Part shown: positions 52,439 to 61,393 of the stretch, one piece after another
Numbering within the stretch: the first letter of the stretch is position 1
How the letters are laid out: each line of letters starts with the position of its first letter
DNA from: CAZDVQ01 sp964508975
GTDB lineage: Bacteria > Bacteroidota > Bacteroidia > Chitinophagales > Saprospiraceae
Assembly: GCA_964508975.1 (NCBI GenBank)
Contig: CAZDVQ010000012.1
Location: 1-64,000 of the forward strand
DNA length: 64,000 bases
Direction of reading: 5' to 3'
The notes under the pieces: model-generated
Seen by the model: only the letters and a program-made list of their open reading frames with translations
Database searches by the model: none
What the model was told of the DNA's origin: nothing
Position numbers and translations under genes: made by a program

Positions 52439-54424
52439 ATGTTCCATATCCGAGAAGTTCCCATGCTCCGCATCTTGATACCTTACATGCTAGGTATCGT
52501 GCTGTACCAGTACCAAGTAGTGCAGTTCAGCATGGGTATGTTACTGTGGACCTGCCTGGGGGCTTGGGCTTTTATCGCAACCATCAGCATGCGCAAGTAC
52601 AAACGGCCTCAACGTTGGATTTTCGGGCTGCTCATAGGCATGGGCATGTGCCTGCTGGGCTTTAGCAACAGCCAGTTCAGCGACCCACGACAAGCGGATA
52701 ATTTTATCGGGCACCACCTCGACTCAACCAATACCATACTCGTTCGACTGTGCGATGAACCTCGGCTACAAAAACGCCTTAAGGTGCCTGTTGAGCTGAT
52801 TGCGCAAGGCCAAGGCGAGCAAACGCTGCGCTGCTCCGGCAAGCTGATGCTGTACATCCAGCGCGATAGTTTATCGGATAGCCTACAACTGGGCGACATC
52901 CTGTGGCTAGAGGCCAAGTTAATCCTGCCGCCTGCTGCCCGTAATCCGGGGCACTTTGACTACCGCAAGTATTTGAGCCAGCAACATATTTATTATCAGG
53001 CTTTTATCAATAGCGGAGCTTGGCAAAAAGTAAGTCACCATGCGCCAAGCCGTGTCAAATCCTTTGCCTTGAACTGCCGGAACAAGGCCATGCAACTACT
53101 GGACAAATACATAGAAGCACCGCGGGAGCAATCGGTGGCCAGTGCTTTGATTATTGGCTACCAGAAAGACCTCGACCCGGAGACCCGCCAGGCTTACGTG
53201 CTCACGGGCGCCATGCATATCCTGGCCGTATCAGGCATGCACGTGGGATTATTGGCGGGTATAATACAGTTTCTCGGTTTAAAGGTATTTGGGGCCAAGC
53301 GGCGGGGGAAAATCATCAGTACGGTAATATCCATTATTTGTATTTGTCTGTTTGCCTTGGTTACGGGCTTAACGGCTTCTGTCAACCGAGCGGCCTTGAT
53401 GTTCTGCGTGATGTTGTTGGGCAACTTGCTGTTCCGCAAGACCAATATCTGGAACACTATGGGCTTTGCGGCCTTGCTTTTGTTGTTGATTGAGCCTATG
53501 ACTTTTTACGACTTAGGCTTCCAGTTGTCGTTTGCAGCGGTGGCGGGCATTGTGTACTTGCAGCACCCGATTTACCGTTTATACATGCCGGGCAACAGGC
53601 TAAGCCACTGGGTTTGGAACCTCACGAGTGTGTCGTTAGCGGCGCAGTTGGGCACCATGCCCATCAGTCTGTTTTATTTCCACCAGTTCCCGATGTACTT
53701 TTGGTTGTCGGGATTTTGGGGCATACCTTTGTCGACATTGGTTTTGCCCTTAGGCATGGTATATTTTGCCTTGCATTGGGTGCCGTATCTCGGTTATGGC
53801 TTGGGCAAGGCCATCGAGTGGACGGTATGGTTACAAAACGAGGGTATTGCCCGGATCAGCCAATTGCCCTATGCGCTGGTGGAGGGCTACTACCCTACCC
53901 TATGGATGTTGGTTGTGGCTTACCTCGGTATTTTTTACTTGGGGCAATGGCTTTGGTACAAAACGGGGCGATACTTGGTATATATGCTGGCTTGCGTTTG
54001 TGTTTTGATGGGTTTAAGTAGCTATCAAACTTGGCAAAAGCAAGAGCAAAGCCATGTGGTGCTCTATCAATTAAGGCAGCATATGGCCTTTGAGCAGGTG
54101 CAAGGCCAACGCAGTACCTTATACACGGTGGGCAAGGCCAATACTTGGCAACACGAATTAGACAGTGCGCGGATGCACCTAGTTCGACAAGCTAAGCTAA
54201 AACATACGCAGGTGATAAGCCTTGACTCTACGGCTTACCGGATAGACCTTAAGGGAGCGCGATACTTTATACCCTTAGGTGGTAAAAACAAGCTGCAGTA
54301 TGAAACAGGCCCAATAGATAAGGTTATTTTACCCAGCAATACCAGCTACCGCAACAGGGCGGCGTGGCTGGCACAAGATAGTGTACAGGTGATTGATTTA
54401 CGGGAAGGGTACTGGCTAGAATAA
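52439..54424 (+). CDS. comEC: ComEC/Rec2 DNA uptake channel
   Basis: A 661-residue polytopic membrane protein of the ComEC family, the channel that moves single-stranded DNA into the cytoplasm during natural transformation. The N-terminal DUF4131-like part has a soluble domain (about 90-210); the competence core shows QSVASALIIGYQKDLDPETRQAY, LTGAMHILAVSGMHVGLLAG and FYDLGFQLSFAAVAGI. The metallo-beta-lactamase domain of Bacillus ComEC is absent; only a short C-terminal periplasmic or cytoplasmic tail remains, as in many Bacteroidota. ATG 52463 is an alternative start. Confidence 0.92.
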   Translation: MFHIREVPMLRILIPYMLGIVLYQYQVVQFSMGMLLWTCLGAWAFIATISMRKYKRPQRWIFGLLIGMGMCLLGFSNSQFSDPRQADNFIGHHLDSTNTILVRLCDEPRLQKRLKVPVELIAQGQGEQTLRCSGKLMLYIQRDSLSDSLQLGDILWLEAKLILPPAARNPGHFDYRKYLSQQHIYYQAFINSGAWQKVSHHAPSRVKSFALNCRNKAMQLLDKYIEAPREQSVASALIIGYQKDLDPETRQAYVLTGAMHILAVSGMHVGLLAGIIQFLGLKVFGAKRRGKIISTVISIICICLFALVTGLTASVNRAALMFCVMLLGNLLFRKTNIWNTMGFAALLLLLIEPMTFYDLGFQLSFAAVAGIVYLQHPIYRLYMPGNRLSHWVWNLTSVSLAAQLGTMPISLFYFHQFPMYFWLSGFWGIPLSTLVLPLGMVYFALHWVPYLGYGLGKAIEWTVWLQNEGIARISQLPYALVEGYYPTLWMLVVAYLGIFYLGQWLWYKTGRYLVYMLACVCVLMGLSSYQTWQKQEQSHVVLYQLRQHMAFEQVQGQRSTLYTVGKANTWQHELDSARMHLVRQAKLKHTQVISLDSTAYRIDLKGARYFIPLGGKNKLQYETGPIDKVILPSNTSYRNRAAWLAQDSVQVIDLREGYWLE

Positions 54425-54446
54425 ACCAACAGCGAGATGATTTTGA

Positions 54447-54625
54447 TTTGGGCGCCCCGGCGCTGTCGCGCCGTCAGGCTGTGCGCGGCTCGCTGTTCGC
54501 TCGGCCCTTCGCCGCCTTTATCACTGGAAACGGTTCCCAAATAGGCTCTACAATAGGCGGCTCGGTCTGGCGCTACGCGCCACCGCTACCATCCTTGGCG
54601 CAGACGGCTGCGAAGCAGCCGTTTA
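54447..54625 (-). repeat. GC-rich hairpin island 14 (composite)
   Basis: On the minus strand: GCGCCAAGGATGGTAGCGG, GGCGC-GTA-GCGCC, core GGGCCGAGCGAACAGCGAG, CCGCGCACAGCCTGACGG and right end GGCGCCCAAATCA. A GCCGCC / GGCGGC pair encloses about 40 bp of unrelated sequence; an ACGGCTGC-GAA-GCAGCCGT hairpin sits at 54604-54622 on the plus strand. Confidence 0.75.
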
Positions 54626-54648
54626 GGTAGATGCCTGCGGAATAATAT

Positions 54649-55191
54649 CTAAAAACTGATAAAAGCATCTAGCTGTTTATCCAAGGCTACTAAGGTAGCT
54701 TCATCAGAAATATGCCCTTGCCCGTCTTTCAGTTTATATACTTGCGAGATAGGCAAACGATTAGGCAATACCGTTACATCAAGGTATTGCAACACAATGG
54801 TGAAATGGTCCATACCCCGCAGGTTACCAGCCCTACCCGATGATATACCCGTGAGGGCAGCTTTTTTACCGTTGAAGGTCGCCTTTTGGTCAATCACCGA
54901 GATAGCATCTATAAACAATTTCAAAGCGCCAGGGTAACTGCCATTGTATTCAGGAATGACAAAATGCCATTTGGTTGTCGATTTAAAAAAGCGCTCTTGC
55001 GCATCGCGTATGTACGCCGGCATCGCATCGGCACTTGAATACATATCGGCATGAAAGTAATCGGTGGGGAGCTCTTCCAAGGAGAGGATTTGCGTGGCCT
55101 GTCCTTTAGCCTCGTACATTTGTTGAATCAAATGGGCAAACTGGGCGGTTTGGCTATTTTTCCGGTTAGTACCGATGATGATTGATATCAT
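54649..55191 (-). CDS. NAD(P)H-dependent FMN reductase family protein
   Basis: A 180-residue flavodoxin-like oxidoreductase. The N-terminal phosphate-binding loop is IIIGTNRKNSQTAQFA and the isoalloxazine-binding stretch is FVIPEYNGSYPGALKLFIDA, typical of SsuE/azoreductase-type proteins. It would use FMN and reduce quinones, flavins or similar compounds; the substrate is not evident. It converges with comEC across hairpin island 14. Confidence 0.88.
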   Translation of the reverse strand: MISIIIGTNRKNSQTAQFAHLIQQMYEAKGQATQILSLEELPTDYFHADMYSSADAMPAYIRDAQERFFKSTTKWHFVIPEYNGSYPGALKLFIDAISVIDQKATFNGKKAALTGISSGRAGNLRGMDHFTIVLQYLDVTVLPNRLPISQVYKLKDGQGHISDEATLVALDKQLDAFISF

Positions 55192-55350
55192 TTTTGGGTC
55201 GAGTATGCAAAATTATTGGAGTAGCTGAAACACGGGGCGGGTTAAAAAGTTCAGTCTAACGGTAAACTTGCAAGAACCCGTTTGGTGAACAATTTTCGTT
55301 AAAGCTACAGGAAGATTATGCCTAGCCCAGCAAACTGTACGAGATGAAAG

Positions 55351-55380
55351 ACTCACATCTTACAACTCACATCTAATTCA
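55351..55380. repeat. Short 7-bp-period array at the 3' end of smc
   Basis: ACTCACA, TCTTACA, ACTCACA, TCTAATT units. The smc TAG stop and its last codons fall at its edge. Confidence 0.5.
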
Positions 55381-58300
55381 AACTCCTAAAATCTACAGGA
55401 ACCACCTGCGACACCCCTTGGTGCTTCATGGTTACGCCGTAAATCATGCCTACCGAGGCCATGGTTTGCTTGTTGTGGGTAACGATGATAAACTGGGAAC
55501 GCTCCGAAAAACGCTTGATGATGTTGTTGAACTTGGCGATGTTGGCATCGTCGAGCGGGGCATCTACCTCGTCAAAGATACAGAATGGCGCAGGTTTGAG
55601 CAGGTAAAGCGCAAACAACAATGCCGTGGCGGTGAGGGTTTTCTCGCCACCCGATAGCTGGTTGATGCTCTGCGGGCGTTTACCCTTCGGCTTCGCGATG
55701 ATGTTGATATGCGATTCGAGCGGGTTTTCAGGTTCGCTGAGGATGAGGTCGCAGGAGTCGTCCTCAGTGAACAAGCTCCGGAACACCGTCTGGAAGTTCT
55801 CGCGTACTTGTGCGAAGGAATCCAAGAACTTGGCGGTAGCTTTAGATTCAATCTCGTCGATGGTATCCAGCAGCGATGCCTTGGCGTTGAGCAAGTCCTC
55901 GCGTTGGGCCGAGATAAAGTCAAAACGCTCTTTCATCTCGTCGTAAGCCTCCACGGCCATAGGGTTAATCTCGCCATAGTTGTGCAGGCGTTGACGGTGT
56001 TTGTCCACCAATTCCTCCACCTCTTCCAGCACGAGCCCAGGCTCGGGTTCCTGGTTGATAATATCGTTCACCTTGATGTTGAACTCCACCTGTAAGCGTT
56101 CGTTCATCGAGGTCAATTCTATCTTGATATTGCTGAACTCTTGTTGTAAATTATTGATCAATTGAAAATTATCCTGGCGCTTCCGGTTCTCCACGCGGAG
56201 TTCATCTTCAATTTTGTTGATTCCCGTACGCGATTGGTAGTACAGCTGTTCAGCTTCGGCCAAGAGTTTTTCTTGCACCTTGCGTTCCTCGTACAGATTC
56301 AGCAAATCGCTATCCAGGGTTTTAATGTCGCTGCTCACGGTTTTGAGCTCGGCATCCGATTGGGCGAGCGCTTCGCGATCGAGCCCCATCTGGCGGGTGG
56401 TATCTTCGAGTTGGCGTTTCAGGAATGATAGCTCACGCTCAGTACCTGATATTTTGTTCTGCTGCCGGATAAACTCGATGTGCTGCTGGTTATAGCTGGT
56501 CGATGCCGCGCTGAGCTGGTCGGCAATGCTGCGGTATGAGCCATCGGCATGTGCAATGCGTTCGCGAATGAGGCTAACCTCGTGCGATAATTGCTGTAAA
56601 CGGGTATTCAGCTGCATTTCATCCCGCTCACTTGCAGCAATGGTTTCCCGCGATATTTTCAACTTGGTCTCTGCATCCAAAGTGCTACTTTCGAGGTTGT
56701 CCAACTGGCCTTTCAGCGATATCCCTTCGCGCACCAAGCGGTTCAAGGCTTCGCGTTCCTGTTGGATTTGAGGGGTACGAGCCGCATTTTTCAACTCGTT
56801 CTGACGCATGCGGGTATCATCGAGCTGGCGTTCTATCTTGGTAGCCTGGTCTTCCAGCTTGCGGATTTCCTCACTCAGCAGGTCCAGGTTCTTCTGTCGA
56901 CCAATGCGTTTACCTTCAAATAACCCCACAGAGCCACCGCTCACCGATAGCTTGCGTTTCACGAAGCCCCCTGTTTTCGACAAGATGATGAGGTCTTCCT
57001 GCGCATAAGGGCCTGCAGCAAAATCTTTGAGGGCTTCTTGCACAGGGCGTTCTGTAACATACACGTTGCCCAGCAGGTAATCTACTAGTTTTTGGTACTG
57101 ATGGTCTACTTCTATCACATCCAGCGCCCATTCGGCGGGCAACATCAGGGTTGAGCGTTCCTTGCGCTGTGTAAACTGGTCGAGCAGGAAGAAATTAGCT
57201 TTGCCCTTCTGTGCGGCATCCAAGAGTTGAATGGCTTGCACAGCCTCCGACAAGTCCTTCACCACATAGTAGTTGAGGTACTGGTCGAGGTAGTTTTCAA
57301 TGGGCGTGCGGTAGGCTTCAATCACGAAGATAATATCCGACAACAAGGGCGCCTTAGCTTTCCAACCTGATTCTTTGCTCAAGAAACGGATAGATTCCGG
57401 GAAACCCTCCAGGTTATCCACCATGCTTTTGGTCAGCTTGTACTCGTTGCGTTTCGCATCGAGGCTACGGTTTATCTTGGTCAGTTCCTCTTGGTATTGC
57501 TCCACCAGCTTATTTAGTTTTTCGAGCTCGGCGAGGCGTTTTTCCTCCTCTTGCTCCATGCTGCTGATGAGTTTTTCCTTGGTTTCCTGTATCGAATCGG
57601 CTTCGCGCAGGCGTTTGGTCAGGCTGCTGATTTCAGCGCTGCGGCGTTCCAGGTCGTTCTCTAGGCTTTCCACCTCACGGCGGGCATTATCGCGTTTGCT
57701 ATTGAGGATGGCCTTTTGCTTTTCGGTATCGAAAATGCTGGCCTCTATCGCTTGTTGTTGCTTGAGGAAACTATCTAGTTCTGATTTCAACTGGCCGTGG
57801 CTTTCGCGAATGAGTTCAGCTTGTTGCTTGGCTTCTTCCAGTACCGCTTCAAGGGCTTTCAGCACGGCTTCTTCGGCATCGCGCTGGGCGGCATAGCGTT
57901 CTACATCCAGTTGGTATTGCTGAACCCTTTGCTCGGCTTGCTGAATACGTTCATGTAGTTTCAGGCCGCTTTCTTGCACAAAAAGGGTCTTTTGGCTCAG
58001 TACTTTTTTATCGTTTTCAAGGCCGCGGAGTTTACCTACGGTGCTGTTGAGCTGACGTTGGCGGTCGGAGAGATTGCGTTCTTTGTCCACGTTGGCCAAC
58101 TTCTCCTTTTCGATACCTGCTTCCAGCTCGGCTATTTTAGTGTCAATTTGTAGTTTAAAGTCTTCTTGGGCCTGCATCTTAACTTCCAGATCTTTGTAGC
58201 GGGCCTTGTAGGTGCTCAGGCGCAACATGGCCAGTTGGATACTGGCCGATTTATACTCGTCTTTTATTTCAAAGTAACGTTTAGCGCGTTTAGCTTGTTT

Positions 58301-58918
58301 TTCGAGGGTTTTGAGGTTACCGTCAATCTCGAAAAGCAGGTCTTCCACGCGGTTTAGGTCTTCCTCGGCGCCTTTCAGTTTGCTGAGGGTTTCGCGTTTG
58401 CGGATTTTGTATTTCGAGATACCGGCAGCTTGTTCAAAGAGTTTTAGGCGGGCGTTTTCCTTATCGGCCAGCAGGTCATCCACCATGTTCAGGGCGATGA
58501 TGGCGTACGAGTCGGGGCCCATGCCGGTGTCTGCAAGCAGGTCGGTGATATCCTTGAGGCGGCACTTCACGTTGTTGATGCGGTACTCGCTCTCGCCGCT
58601 GCGGTACAGCATGCGTTTAATGGTCACGGTACCATATTCGGTAGGCAGGATATTCTTGGTATTCTCGAAGGTGAGGGATACCTCGGCCAGTTGGCCTTGC
58701 TTGCGTTCTTTTGAGCCGTTAAAGATGACATTTTCCATCTTTTCCGAGCGGAGGGCGTTGGTTTTCTGCTCGCCGAGCACCCAGCGAATGGCATCCACGA
58801 TATTCGATTTACCGCAGCCATTGGGCCCAACAACGCCAATCACGTCATCGTTAAAATGGATGACTTGTCGGTCGGCAAAACTCTTAAAACCTTTTATCTC
58901 TAGGGTAGTCAGTCTCAT
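55373..58918 (-). CDS. smc: Chromosome segregation ATPase SMC
   Basis: SMC forms the ring-shaped condensin-like complex that organises and segregates the chromosome. The 1181-residue protein has Walker A GPNGCGKSN (31-39), long coiled coils (about 170-500 and 680-1020), a central hinge domain (about 515-640, GFPESIRFL ... AAQKGKANFFLLD) and the ABC signature LSGGEKTL (about 1088) with Walker B FCIFDEVDAPLDD. ATG at 58916-58918 gives the exact N-terminus MRLTTLEIKGFKSFAD. It is divergent from the HD-like gene. Confidence 0.96.
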   Translation of the reverse strand: MRLTTLEIKGFKSFADRQVIHFNDDVIGVVGPNGCGKSNIVDAIRWVLGEQKTNALRSEKMENVIFNGSKERKQGQLAEVSLTFENTKNILPTEYGTVTIKRMLYRSGESEYRINNVKCRLKDITDLLADTGMGPDSYAIIALNMVDDLLADKENARLKLFEQAAGISKYKIRKRETLSKLKGAEEDLNRVEDLLFEIDGNLKTLEKQAKRAKRYFEIKDEYKSASIQLAMLRLSTYKARYKDLEVKMQAQEDFKLQIDTKIAELEAGIEKEKLANVDKERNLSDRQRQLNSTVGKLRGLENDKKVLSQKTLFVQESGLKLHERIQQAEQRVQQYQLDVERYAAQRDAEEAVLKALEAVLEEAKQQAELIRESHGQLKSELDSFLKQQQAIEASIFDTEKQKAILNSKRDNARREVESLENDLERRSAEISSLTKRLREADSIQETKEKLISSMEQEEEKRLAELEKLNKLVEQYQEELTKINRSLDAKRNEYKLTKSMVDNLEGFPESIRFLSKESGWKAKAPLLSDIIFVIEAYRTPIENYLDQYLNYYVVKDLSEAVQAIQLLDAAQKGKANFFLLDQFTQRKERSTLMLPAEWALDVIEVDHQYQKLVDYLLGNVYVTERPVQEALKDFAAGPYAQEDLIILSKTGGFVKRKLSVSGGSVGLFEGKRIGRQKNLDLLSEEIRKLEDQATKIERQLDDTRMRQNELKNAARTPQIQQEREALNRLVREGISLKGQLDNLESSTLDAETKLKISRETIAASERDEMQLNTRLQQLSHEVSLIRERIAHADGSYRSIADQLSAASTSYNQQHIEFIRQQNKISGTERELSFLKRQLEDTTRQMGLDREALAQSDAELKTVSSDIKTLDSDLLNLYEERKVQEKLLAEAEQLYYQSRTGINKIEDELRVENRKRQDNFQLINNLQQEFSNIKIELTSMNERLQVEFNIKVNDIINQEPEPGLVLEEVEELVDKHRQRLHNYGEINPMAVEAYDEMKERFDFISAQREDLLNAKASLLDTIDEIESKATAKFLDSFAQVRENFQTVFRSLFTEDDSCDLILSEPENPLESHINIIAKPKGKRPQSINQLSGGEKTLTATALLFALYLLKPAPFCIFDEVDAPLDDANIAKFNNIIKRFSERSQFIIVTHNKQTMASVGMIYGVTMKHQGVSQVVPVDFRSLN

Positions 58919-58945
58919 GGGAGCGCGAAGATAAGGTTTAGTTTT

Positions 58946-59034
58946 GAGATAGAAGAGAGGAGATAGAAGAGAGAAGATAGAAGGGAGGAGATAGAAGAGA
59001 GAAGATAGAAGGGAGGAGATAGAAGAGAGAAGAT
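58946..59034. repeat. Purine-rich 7-bp-period tandem array upstream of smc
   Basis: About 12.7 heptamers alternating GAGATAG or AAGATAG with AAGAGAG or AAGGGAG, so a 14-bp higher-order period is visible. The plus strand is all purine apart from T. Confidence 0.88.
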
Positions 59035-59047
59035 CTGATTAAACTTG

Positions 59048-59085
59048 CTCTCCTCTCTCCTCTCTCCTATCTCCTCTCTCCTATC
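59048..59085. repeat. Pyrimidine-rich 7-bp-period array, inverted relative to 58946-59034
   Basis: CTCTCCT, CTCTCCT, CTCTCCT, ATCTCCT, CTCTCCT, ATC. It is partly the reverse complement of the purine array 14 bp away. Confidence 0.85.
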
Positions 59086-59131
59086 TTTTTTGGGGCCTTC
59101 GGCGCCCTACGGTCGCCGAAGGCCCCAAAAA
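59086..59131. repeat. GC-rich hairpin island 15 (minimal form)
   Basis: A single 18-bp perfect inverted repeat, with arms GGGGCCTTCGGCG and CGCCGAAGGCCCC flanked by T5/A5, and a 9-nt loop. It lies between divergent genes, so it does not terminate either of them. Confidence 0.75.
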
Positions 59132-59192
59132 GACCCAAAAAATTGATTGAATCAATGCGGAAATGACTTGATGGTCAACATTATTTTAAGCT

Positions 59193-59200
59193 TAACTTTG
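59193..59200 (+). promoter_or_regulatory. Putative -7 element of the HD-like gene
   Basis: TAACTTTG, matching TAnnTTTG, with TTG 22 bp upstream as a possible -33 box and the ATG 24 bp downstream. Confidence 0.5.
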
Positions 59201-59223
59201 TATTGTACAAAAATGGAATAACC

Positions 59224-59844
59224 ATGACCCTACAACAACATTTTACCCAAATTTTAAAGGCTTACTGCCCAGATGCAGTGGCCATACAAACCGTTTGGGA
59301 CAACATTAACCTAGCCTACAGCGCACCGGAGCGGCATTACCATACGGTGGCGCACCTGGATAATATGCTACACCAATTGCTTGCCGTGCAACAAGAAATA
59401 AAGGACTGGGATAGCACCCTGATGGCCCTAGTTTTTCACGACCTGGTGTACGATGCCCTGAACCCTCGGAACGAGGAAGATAGCGCCGAACAAGCCAGCC
59501 AAATACTATCCAAGCTAGGCTTCCCCGCCGAGCGCATCGAACGCTGTATTACCATGATTCTAGCGACCAAGGGCCATAGCGACACCGCAGATACAGACAC
59601 CCAATTCTTACTGGATGCCGACTTGTGCGTGCTAGGTGCAGCGTGGCCAGATTACCAACTATATGCAGCGCAAATCAGGCAGGAGTACGCCATATTCCCG
59701 GATGAACTATACCTGCCCGGTAGGGCCAAGGTGCTACAACACTTTATCGATATGCCCTTTATTTACAAAACAGCGCGCTTTAGGGCATCGTTGGAGCAAC
59801 AAGCCAAGCAAAACCTAGCCGCAGAATTACAATGCTTTTCGTAA
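59224..59844 (+). CDS. HD-superfamily hydrolase-like protein
   Basis: A 206-residue protein starting at ATG 59224 (MTLQQHFTQILK). The motif ERHYHTVAHLDNML followed by LMALVFHDLVYDA (HD pair) identifies the family of small predicted metal-dependent HD phosphohydrolases. DTDTQFLLDADLCVLGA supplies a later acidic motif. The substrate is unknown. A TTG seven codons upstream exists but the -7 motif fits the ATG better. The next gene follows 19 bp downstream. Confidence 0.8.
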   Translation: MTLQQHFTQILKAYCPDAVAIQTVWDNINLAYSAPERHYHTVAHLDNMLHQLLAVQQEIKDWDSTLMALVFHDLVYDALNPRNEEDSAEQASQILSKLGFPAERIERCITMILATKGHSDTADTDTQFLLDADLCVLGAAWPDYQLYAAQIRQEYAIFPDELYLPGRAKVLQHFIDMPFIYKTARFRASLEQQAKQNLAAELQCFS

Positions 59845-59863
59845 AAGTGCTTACATTTGCAGC

Positions 59864-60454
59864 ATGAACAATCAAGCATTTGTCCAATTTTGGGTAGACA
59901 CCTTCCCCGATACCATCCCGGTAGCCAATTATTTTAAACATGACTACCCCGATGAGTGGTTCAGGGTACACAGCATGCCCGATGGCCAACGCTACGCCAA
60001 CACCGATATGGATTGGAGTACCCTACTCCAGCGCCAAAATGAAGTGCTCAGCGCCATGTTGGGCGAGGGCGAAACCGCGTACCTCTTGGTAGCCGATTAC
60101 AGCAAACAACAGGAAGGTGGTCCGAAACAACTAGCAGAAGATGCCCTGAAAGGTTTTACATTCGAGGCGCTAGACCCCTTGACCTTGCACGATATTAGCC
60201 CAGAGGAATTTGGCCCTGGCTCGTATTACCGCATGGCGCTAGCCCCTGTGAAATGGGCCACAGGCACATTCGACCCGGTTTTAATCGACATTGCCAACGA
60301 AAAGTACAAAGCCTTTTTCTTCAGCGTGAACCACAAATGTATTGTGGCTCCTTACGTTGGCGGATTGGATATTGTAGAACTAGACCGCAACCGCAACAAA
60401 CAACTGAAAGAGCAGTTTGCGGCTTATTTATCGAAGCGCCGCGACGGGTTTTAA
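59864..60454 (+). CDS. Hypothetical protein, possibly DUF3885-like
   Basis: A 196-residue soluble protein with no signal peptide. The stretch DEWFRVHSMPDGQRYANTDMDWSTLLQRQNEVLSAM and the ending KAFFFSVNHKCIVAPYVGGLDIVEL recall DUF3885-type proteins of unknown function, but I am not certain. It follows the HD-like gene by 19 bp and is probably co-transcribed. Its last 27 bp overlap the convergent mnmD gene. Confidence 0.7.
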   Translation: MNNQAFVQFWVDTFPDTIPVANYFKHDYPDEWFRVHSMPDGQRYANTDMDWSTLLQRQNEVLSAMLGEGETAYLLVADYSKQQEGGPKQLAEDALKGFTFEALDPLTLHDISPEEFGPGSYYRMALAPVKWATGTFDPVLIDIANEKYKAFFFSVNHKCIVAPYVGGLDIVELDRNRNKQLKEQFAAYLSKRRDGF

Positions 60455-61105
60455 GGCCCGAATCATTTCCCTTTTCCCCGGAGGGCCCGCGAGCCGCTCC
60501 ACCGAAAAACCTGCTGCAATTAGGTTGCGGCGGAAGGCACCTTGAGCGCAATATGTAACCAAAACCGCATGAGGAGCACACATGTTGTACAGCTTTTGAC
60601 AAGTATTTTCATCCCAAAGTTCGGGCTGTGTGCCGGGGCCAAAGGCATCGTAAAATATCAAGTTAAAAGCATCAGGGCTATGGAACGAAGCTAAATCCTG
60701 GTGGTACTTGGTAAAAGTGAAATATGGCCCAAGCGCTATAGCTTGCGCCTCGGGACAAAGGTGCATTTGTTGCAATACAGGGGCTTCTGGCTCAGCGTCG
60801 AGGCGTTGGGCATAATTGAGCTGTGCAAAAGTATTTTCAGGCAGCGGGTATAACTCAACCCCATGATATTCAATGGATTGTTGATTATTTTGTGCGTACA
60901 AATAGGCCATGAAAGCATTCAAGCCAGAGCCAAAACCCATTTCAAAGAGTTTAACTGGGCTTTGTTGCGATGCAACAGTTTTCAATCCGGCATCAATAAA
61001 CACGTGTTGGCTCTCTTGCACAGCACCGTGTTCAGAGTGGTAACTGGTACCAAACTGCGCTGAAAGCAAGGAGTGAGAGCCATCGGAAGTGGTGATGATT
61101 TGCAT
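60428..61105 (-). CDS. mnmD: MnmD-type tRNA (mnm5U34) methyltransferase
   Basis: A 225-residue protein corresponding to the MnmC methyltransferase domain alone (DUF752), which methylates the nm5 group of wobble uridine. Motif I is LFEMGFGSGLNAFM; the acidic VELYPLPE follows; and FNLIFYDAFGPGTQPELW is the family's hallmark, with a late YCAQGAFRRNL and GPPGKREM. It lacks the FAD-dependent MnmC oxidase domain, as in other stand-alone MnmD proteins. Two tandem palindromes lie just upstream of its ATG. Confidence 0.9.
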   Translation of the reverse strand: MQIITTSDGSHSLLSAQFGTSYHSEHGAVQESQHVFIDAGLKTVASQQSPVKLFEMGFGSGLNAFMAYLYAQNNQQSIEYHGVELYPLPENTFAQLNYAQRLDAEPEAPVLQQMHLCPEAQAIALGPYFTFTKYHQDLASFHSPDAFNLIFYDAFGPGTQPELWDENTCQKLYNMCAPHAVLVTYCAQGAFRRNLIAAGFSVERLAGPPGKREMIRALKPVAALR

Positions 61106-61111
61106 GGGGGA

Positions 61112-61171
61112 TTGAACGAATTAACGTTAATTGGTTCAGTCCATTGAACGAATTAACGTTAATTCGTTCAA
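61112..61171. repeat. Tandem 28-bp palindromes upstream of mnmD
   Basis: Copy 2 (61144-61171) is perfect: TTGAACGAATTAAC / GTTAATTCGTTCAA. Copy 1 (61112-61139) differs by two bases in the right arm. Centres are 32 bp apart, starting 7 bp before the mnmD ATG. Confidence 0.85.
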
Positions 61172-61219
61172 CGGGAAAGAAATAATTGTTTATTGTCAAA
61201 CGTTAGACGAGCTTATTTG

Positions 61220-61370
61220 TTTGGGCGCTGCGCCCGCTGGGGCGGTCGCCGGTCCCCTCTGGGGTTCGTGCGGTCGCTTTGCTCCCTTACGGAGCACTTC
61301 GTGGTTCGCTATTCGCTCCGTGCGCTACGCGCACCCGCGCCTTCGGCGCGGCCCGCCGGGCACCTAGCGC
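61220..61370 (-). repeat. GC-rich hairpin island 16 (core type A) with an inserted module
   Basis: On the minus strand: left end GCGCTAGGTGCCCGGCGGG, CCGCGCC-GAA-GGCGCGG, GTGCGC-GTA-GCGCAC, GGAGCGAATAGCGAACC interrupted by CACGAAGTGCTCCGTAAGGG with GCAAAGCGACCGCA, then CCCCAGAGGGGACCGGCG, GGGCGC-A-GCGCCC and right end GCGCCCAAA. Confidence 0.82.
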
Positions 61371-61393
61371 AAGCCACGGCAGTTTTTAGATTG

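Noticed and set aside
59086..59131. Minimal island as a transcription terminator
   Set aside because: It has terminator-like shape, but both neighbouring genes (smc and the HD-like gene) point away from it.
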